Source: Brachypodium distachyon (Eukaryota > Streptophyta > Magnoliopsida > Poales > Poaceae). Taken from it: 64,000 bases of DNA. The notes beneath the pieces were generated by a model. The model was not told where the DNA came from and did not search any database. It saw nothing but the letters and a program-made list of their open reading frames with translations. A program made the translations under genes and the position numbers. Below are positions 56,871 through 64,000 of the stretch, piece by piece. Every line of letters starts with the position of its first letter. The first letter of the stretch is position 1. The stretch spans positions 3,968,001 through 4,032,000 of the forward strand of contig NC_016134.3 of the NCBI RefSeq assembly GCF_000005505.3, in the 5' to 3' direction.

Positions 56871-59330
56871 CCGTCTTCCCCCCATGTGCGATGTGACCGC
56901 GTGATTTCAGCGATGGTGGGCTGATGTGCGGTAGTTAGGGCGCCGGTATATGGCGGACCCGGTAGAGAACAGTTTTCGCTTGTTCCTTTACACTTCTTAC
57001 TGTCACATGCTTCGAGAAGGTGATATTATATTATGGATAGAAGTTGGATTCCATTTATGTTCCACTTCTATATCATAGACTTGCTAGTTTAAAATTTTAA
57101 ACTGAAAGTTGTGTATATACCTTTGCAAAGACAAAAGCTAGATATATACATAATCCGTTCCTTCAGCTTTTCTCTATGAAGAGCTTAAAGAGCCAAAATA
57201 ACATTATACTCCACTCTATCTACCCGTGTTAATTAATCACATTTTCAATTTCAAACATATATAGTCATAATCCTGCTACATAAGTATGTTAACACAAAAT
57301 CAACAAACGCCACTTTTGTAACTATTCCCCACCACCTTGAATTGGTCCCATGCACGAGCCGCTACGTACGTGCATCCGACTTGAGTGCTTTTTCCATCGT
57401 CCTCTGTCTTGGCCGACTTGGCTGGCATCCAACACTCTTTCATCAACGTCCTCATGCCCCCAGTAAACTAGATACCATTAATTATGAAAAGTTACTGTCA
57501 GACACCCATCATCAACATCCTCATCGTTGATCCGGTGAAATTACCGTTGTGTATACCTGTGGTGATGCTGCGCTTGAATACATGTGCTCCCTCCGTCCCG
57601 AAACAAGTGACGTGAACGGAAGGAGTAGTAATCTTCATAGTGAAAGATCAGAATAACCATTTACCAAACCGTATAGACACATGATTTCGTTCTCCTGAAC
57701 TTGTAATGACCACTTGTCAGCTCCAGGATTACTTCCTCGTTCATGATCATAGTGTGTCTTATAGTCCGTCACTGACGACGACCGAGTCACCGTCGACTTG
57801 CTTGACTGTCTCGGGATCAGTCCCATAATTTTTTCACGTAAGCACATTGTCTCTTCTAACACTACAAACACGTCTTTATTTCTGAGACATGACTTTCTCC
57901 TTGTTATAATAATTTAATCACGTAGCACACCAGCCAAAGGGAGAGCTACAGTTCACTGCTAACAAGCTTTCAAGAGTCGTCGTTGAAGTCTATCACGCTC
58001 GACGCAGATGCAAGCCAATAACTAAGCGTATTGGAGTAGGTTGAAGACTGAACATTTGAGCCTATTCTGCACAACTCTGTTTTGGCAACGTTAGTTGTTG
58101 CCGCTGTAATATTCTGTACAAGTTTTTGATCATTGAGAGTTTCTGATCGACTGATGCGCTCCTTATCTTTCTTGTTGAACCTCTACGTTACTTTGCGTGG
58201 TTTCCTTAACGAAAACGGGAGCAATGCTCCTTTCATCTAGAAATAATACAGTAGCCTCTCAATTAAGCTTTTGCCCATTGCATGCCTATTTTCATTATGT
58301 TGAGAACTTGTGATGGATTACCACAATTACAAAGTCTAGAAATGTTCTCTGAACTCGAAATCGTATACATATGGTCTCGCAATTGGCAAAACTGGATGCT
58401 TTTGGTCCCTCTCCCGACTTTGACTCCATGTGTCATGGTTTTTTCTCATAATTTAAGGAAAAACAGCTTCATGTGGAGTCAAAACTGTTCTAATCGGAAA
58501 GAGTAACTAAAAGTATCTGATTTTTGCCAATCCAAGTGTATGCGATTTCGAGTTGAGAGACCATTTTTCAACTCTGCCGCCACTCGAGGGACCAAAAACA
58601 TTAAATTTTCTCTTATAGTTGTCACTACGAAATAATGCAAAAGAGTATAAGATGTGAAAATATCATCCCTTCACCACGAGCCAGCTAGGATGCCACGTAG
58701 ACACATATCTATGGCGCCATTGCATGTAGAACTGTACGTAGATGTCCGGCCGAAAACGACGTACCGCACCTATAGCTTGCTCGTTGGAGTTGTGCATGCA
58801 TAGTTTCAAAAAAAAAAAAGAAAAGAGAGAGAGAGAGAGTTGTGCATGCTGCATGGTGGCCGGCAGGGGGGAGGTTCCGGCCGGGTCGGAGGAAATCAGG
58901 AAAGATCATGCTCTCTTCTATGTCCACCAGCGAGTTATACCATCTATATATATCCGGCACGCGGCCGGCAGGGGATATATTGATCGGTCTTGACTCCAGA
59001 GGTCGTCGATGCACGCCGCATGAGAGAAGTTGCACGCACTTTGGCAGGAAACACGACGCGGATTTCGCCTTCTGTTTCTCAGGAAATTGAACATTAATTA
59101 CCCCGGCCAAATCTGAAACCTGCAGGCTGTAGGGCGCGTTTGCCTTCTTGACCTCTGTTTGCGATGAGCTTCGAGTCAATCGAATGAGAGGAGAGGAAAA
59201 TCCCGAGTGCTCTGCTTTTCTTCTACGACGTACTTTTCTTCTTTGCCTCGCCGGTAGGGTGGTCTGGCCAAAGCCGCGTACATGGATCGACGAGAGGAAA
59301 GGAAAATCCCGAGTGAAATGGCCTATGTAC
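56871..59330. other. Intergenic spacer
   Basis: AT-rich with no supported gene. A short Stowaway-like relic lies at 57,588-57,626 (CTCCCTCCGTCCCGAAACAA then GAACGGAAGGAG). A short GA-rich tract lies at 58,820-58,838, and GAGAGGAAA(G)GAAAATCCCGAGTG occurs twice, near 59,191 and 59,291. Confidence 0.5.
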
Positions 59331-59519
59331 GTTCATGGATAAGAGCTGGAAACTGCAGCACAAGGTGCTCCCATGGGAATGGAAGACGCGCGTAAATGTT
59401 GGGCAATCTTCTTCAGTCCCACTAGGGCCGCTTCAAGGTCCATGGATCGGGCCTCACCGGAAATTATTCTCGGCCCACTAAAAATATCATGTTCGGGGTT
59501 ACATTCCACAGCCCACAGG

Positions 59520-59840
59520 GAGCCCATCTGTCTAACGTCTCGCCTACCACGTCTCTGCAGCCTGCGCCGCCCCTCTTCCCTCCGCCTCTTACCCGGCGAG
59601 AGCCGCCGCCCTTGGCCGAGTGAACAGGCAACAGGGGCTGAGCCTCCTCCATTACTTACCGCTCGTCCGTCCTTGCTGCTTTGCCGCCGCCGCCGCCGCT
59701 TCTCCAGCGCCCCAAATCCCTGCCCGTGCGACCTTCCGCCGCCGCCCAGCCACTAATTTGTGCTTTGGCTCCTCCTCCACCATCCTATACGGCCTGGAGA
59801 ATCGAAGTCCATTCAGACCGTGAGTTCCTCTCGATTCCAT
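59520..59840 (+). other. CpG-rich stretch resembling a 5' UTR or first exon
   Basis: Local GC rise with CGCCGCCGCCGCCGCTTCTC near 59,684 and a good splice donor ACC|GTGAGTTCC at about 59,819-59,820. This pattern is common at the 5' ends of grass genes. No downstream + strand exons could be identified before the P450 gene on the other strand, so it may be a non-coding transcript, a truncated gene, or nothing. Confidence 0.25.
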
Positions 59841-59849
59841 TTGGTCTTA

Positions 59850-60650
59850 ATAAGTCGCTTTTCGGGTTTTTCTTTTTATTGTTGTTCTTCTCAAATAATC
59901 TAAATGGGCATAGGTATTACTTTACATTTGCCTGTCCGTGAATACTGAATTGCTAATCCCGACTAGCAGCGAGAGAGGCCTGGAGTGGCTCTTACTTCTA
60001 TTAGACATGTAGAATCCATCTATTGGGAGACATAATCTAAGTATTCTTGTATCTTCAGAGTGTTTTGTTGTTAGACCAGGGAGGTCCAAATTATTACTGT
60101 TACAAGTTTCCATTTGGGACTAAATATTTGGTCTCCTGAACGCAGTGCAGTACTTGGACCGATAGCTCTCGAGCTATGTCAAAGTTTGTGCAATCCGTAT
60201 AAAGATTTCGTTAGCTGTGCCATCTGGTTAAACGTGGATTCAGCATTAGGAGTCAGTTCTAGAACACTGTAATAACTTAGAGAGGTAAGATTGTATCCTC
60301 TCAATGTCGTTGTTTGAGCTGCTGTCATACAGAGTTCTGTGTGGCCTACTTCCTCATCTCCATTGTTCGTCCTGAATTTTAAAGCACAAATCCATCGTTC
60401 GCACATTGACCGAAGAAGGCTTGCCTTTGACTGTCTTAGCCATGTAGAATTCACACCCGATCCATATAAAAGAATTATTATTACCAGGATATATTATGTA
60501 TTATATGGTGATGCATGTACTAGCATCATAGTACAACATACATAAATTCATTACAAACTTTTCAGGTCACTAGTCCTGTTTCGTAACGAGGGCTACATAC
60601 TACTACTATTGGATGACCTTACTTTCAACGATCACAAATTACCGACCATA
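59850..60650. other. Spacer, nothing identified
   Basis: AT-rich; several short open frames without family resemblance. The last 50-100 bp before 60,707 are probably the 3' UTR of the P450 gene. Confidence 0.4.
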
Positions 60651-60706
60651 TAATTAACATAATATTATGTAGGTTCCAAATTAAGCCGTTTTGTTGAACA
60701 ACTTAT

Positions 60707-63274
<2,568 letters not shown>

Positions 63275-64000
63275 CTGCAGGCATCAAATTAATTGACCAT
63301 GTAATTTAACCAACAAAACATATATTTGAGTATCATACTTAGCTGTTCATTGATCCAAAGACCAATTGTAGAATGGAATTAGTTATTTTACAATTGTACC
63401 GAAATAGGAGTCTACATCTATTCACAGCAGCGACAAAGTACTTGCGTGCCAAACTAGCTAGTCCGGTTTGCTTGGTGCAAACCATAACTTATACCAGATG
63501 TCTCTTTAATTGGTTGACCTCCTCATGGGGCTGTGAATCCGTCCAGCTATGGAGTCCATCCATTCATCCTCCACCCAGATTGTAAAAGTTGCTTAGGTTT
63601 CAATAAGTTAGTTTATCTGTACTTGTAAAAGCTCACCCAATATTCTAGAAATTATCTTAAAAAAATTTCATAGTTCTCTTTATAGTTTTTGAAAGCTAGA
63701 TCGTAATAGTAGAAAGCTCATCTTGTTGCTGAAAGTTGTCTTGAAAACTTTCAAATTTGTCCTAATAATTCTTAAAGCTGAATTTTTAATAGTAAGAGGC
63801 GTATTCAAATTTCTAAAGCCGAGTTTGTATGAAGCTCAAATTTTTTAAAGTTCTTCCCAAATTTTTATAAGCCGACTGAGTTTGTGGTTACAGCTGCGAC
63901 AAACTTCTATTATAATCTGATTCGGTTTTTATAACAAAAGAAATGGTTAGTGGAGGAATAAAATAAGCAAATTCGAGTTGAAAAAAAAACTGGATTATTG
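63275..64000 (-). other. Right edge, probable P450 intron
   Basis: The upstream exon is not seen. Irregular repeats of AAAGCTNAATTTTTA and AAAGTTGTCTTGAAA occur in 63,590-63,860. Nothing else is recognised. Confidence 0.45.

Noticed and set aside
58800..58860. GA-rich tract as a regulatory element
   Set aside because: A simple poly-A and GA microsatellite with no nearby promoter.

Overview
This window is a plant nuclear chromosome segment, most likely from a grass and possibly a cool-season (Pooideae) one. Genes have many short GT-AG exons, one GC-rich intronless gene sits among AT-rich intergenic DNA, and many Stowaway-type MITEs with CTCCCTCCGT ends and TA flanks are scattered through spacers and introns. 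I found no bacterial operon, CRISPR array or convincing tRNA/rRNA gene.

Layout. 1-600: probably the last coding exon of a + strand gene entering from the left. 600-4,700: spacer with a Stowaway element and an old local duplication. 4,750-5,700 (-): intronless DUF1645-type gene. 5,900-12,300: spacer with MITEs, inverted-repeat elements and a LINE remnant. 12,667-20,005 (+): complete CTP synthase gene, 22 coding exons, 578 aa. 20,614-24,281 (-): complete CBP60-type calmodulin-binding protein gene, 13 coding exons, 716 aa, with an internal 255-bp tandem duplication in its last exon. 24,300-29,600: MITE-rich spacer. 29,609-31,048 (-): intact single-exon DUF247 gene. 31,100-41,800: TE and gene debris (Mutator-type and Harbinger-type non-autonomous elements, LRR and LINE fragments, a 188-bp tandem repeat) plus a small partial gene of unknown function.

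41,857-49,782 (+): a second DUF247 sequence split by a 7,369-bp Mutator-like element (42,220-49,588). The element has terminal inverted repeats of about 270-290 bp and a perfect 9-bp target duplication. It holds a broken MuDR-type transposase and two unexplained passenger ORFs.

51,646-55,992 (-): second CBP60-type gene, 10 coding exons, 567 aa, same orientation and near-identical exon architecture to the first, so the two are local paralogues. 56,500-60,700: spacer with LINE debris and a CpG-rich stretch. 60,707-63,274 (-): the last five coding exons of a CYP87-like cytochrome P450 whose 5' end lies beyond the window.

The genes do not form a pathway. CTP synthase is housekeeping nucleotide metabolism; CBP60 proteins are linked in other plants to calcium-dependent transcriptional responses; the P450 is probably specialised or hormone-type metabolism. 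I see no strong evidence for an undescribed biological system. The most unusual items are the Mutator insertion with its passenger ORFs, the repeat-derived splice site in the first CBP60 gene, and nested MITEs. All exon joins were deduced by reading splice sites and checking frame by eye; no alignment or transcript data were available.
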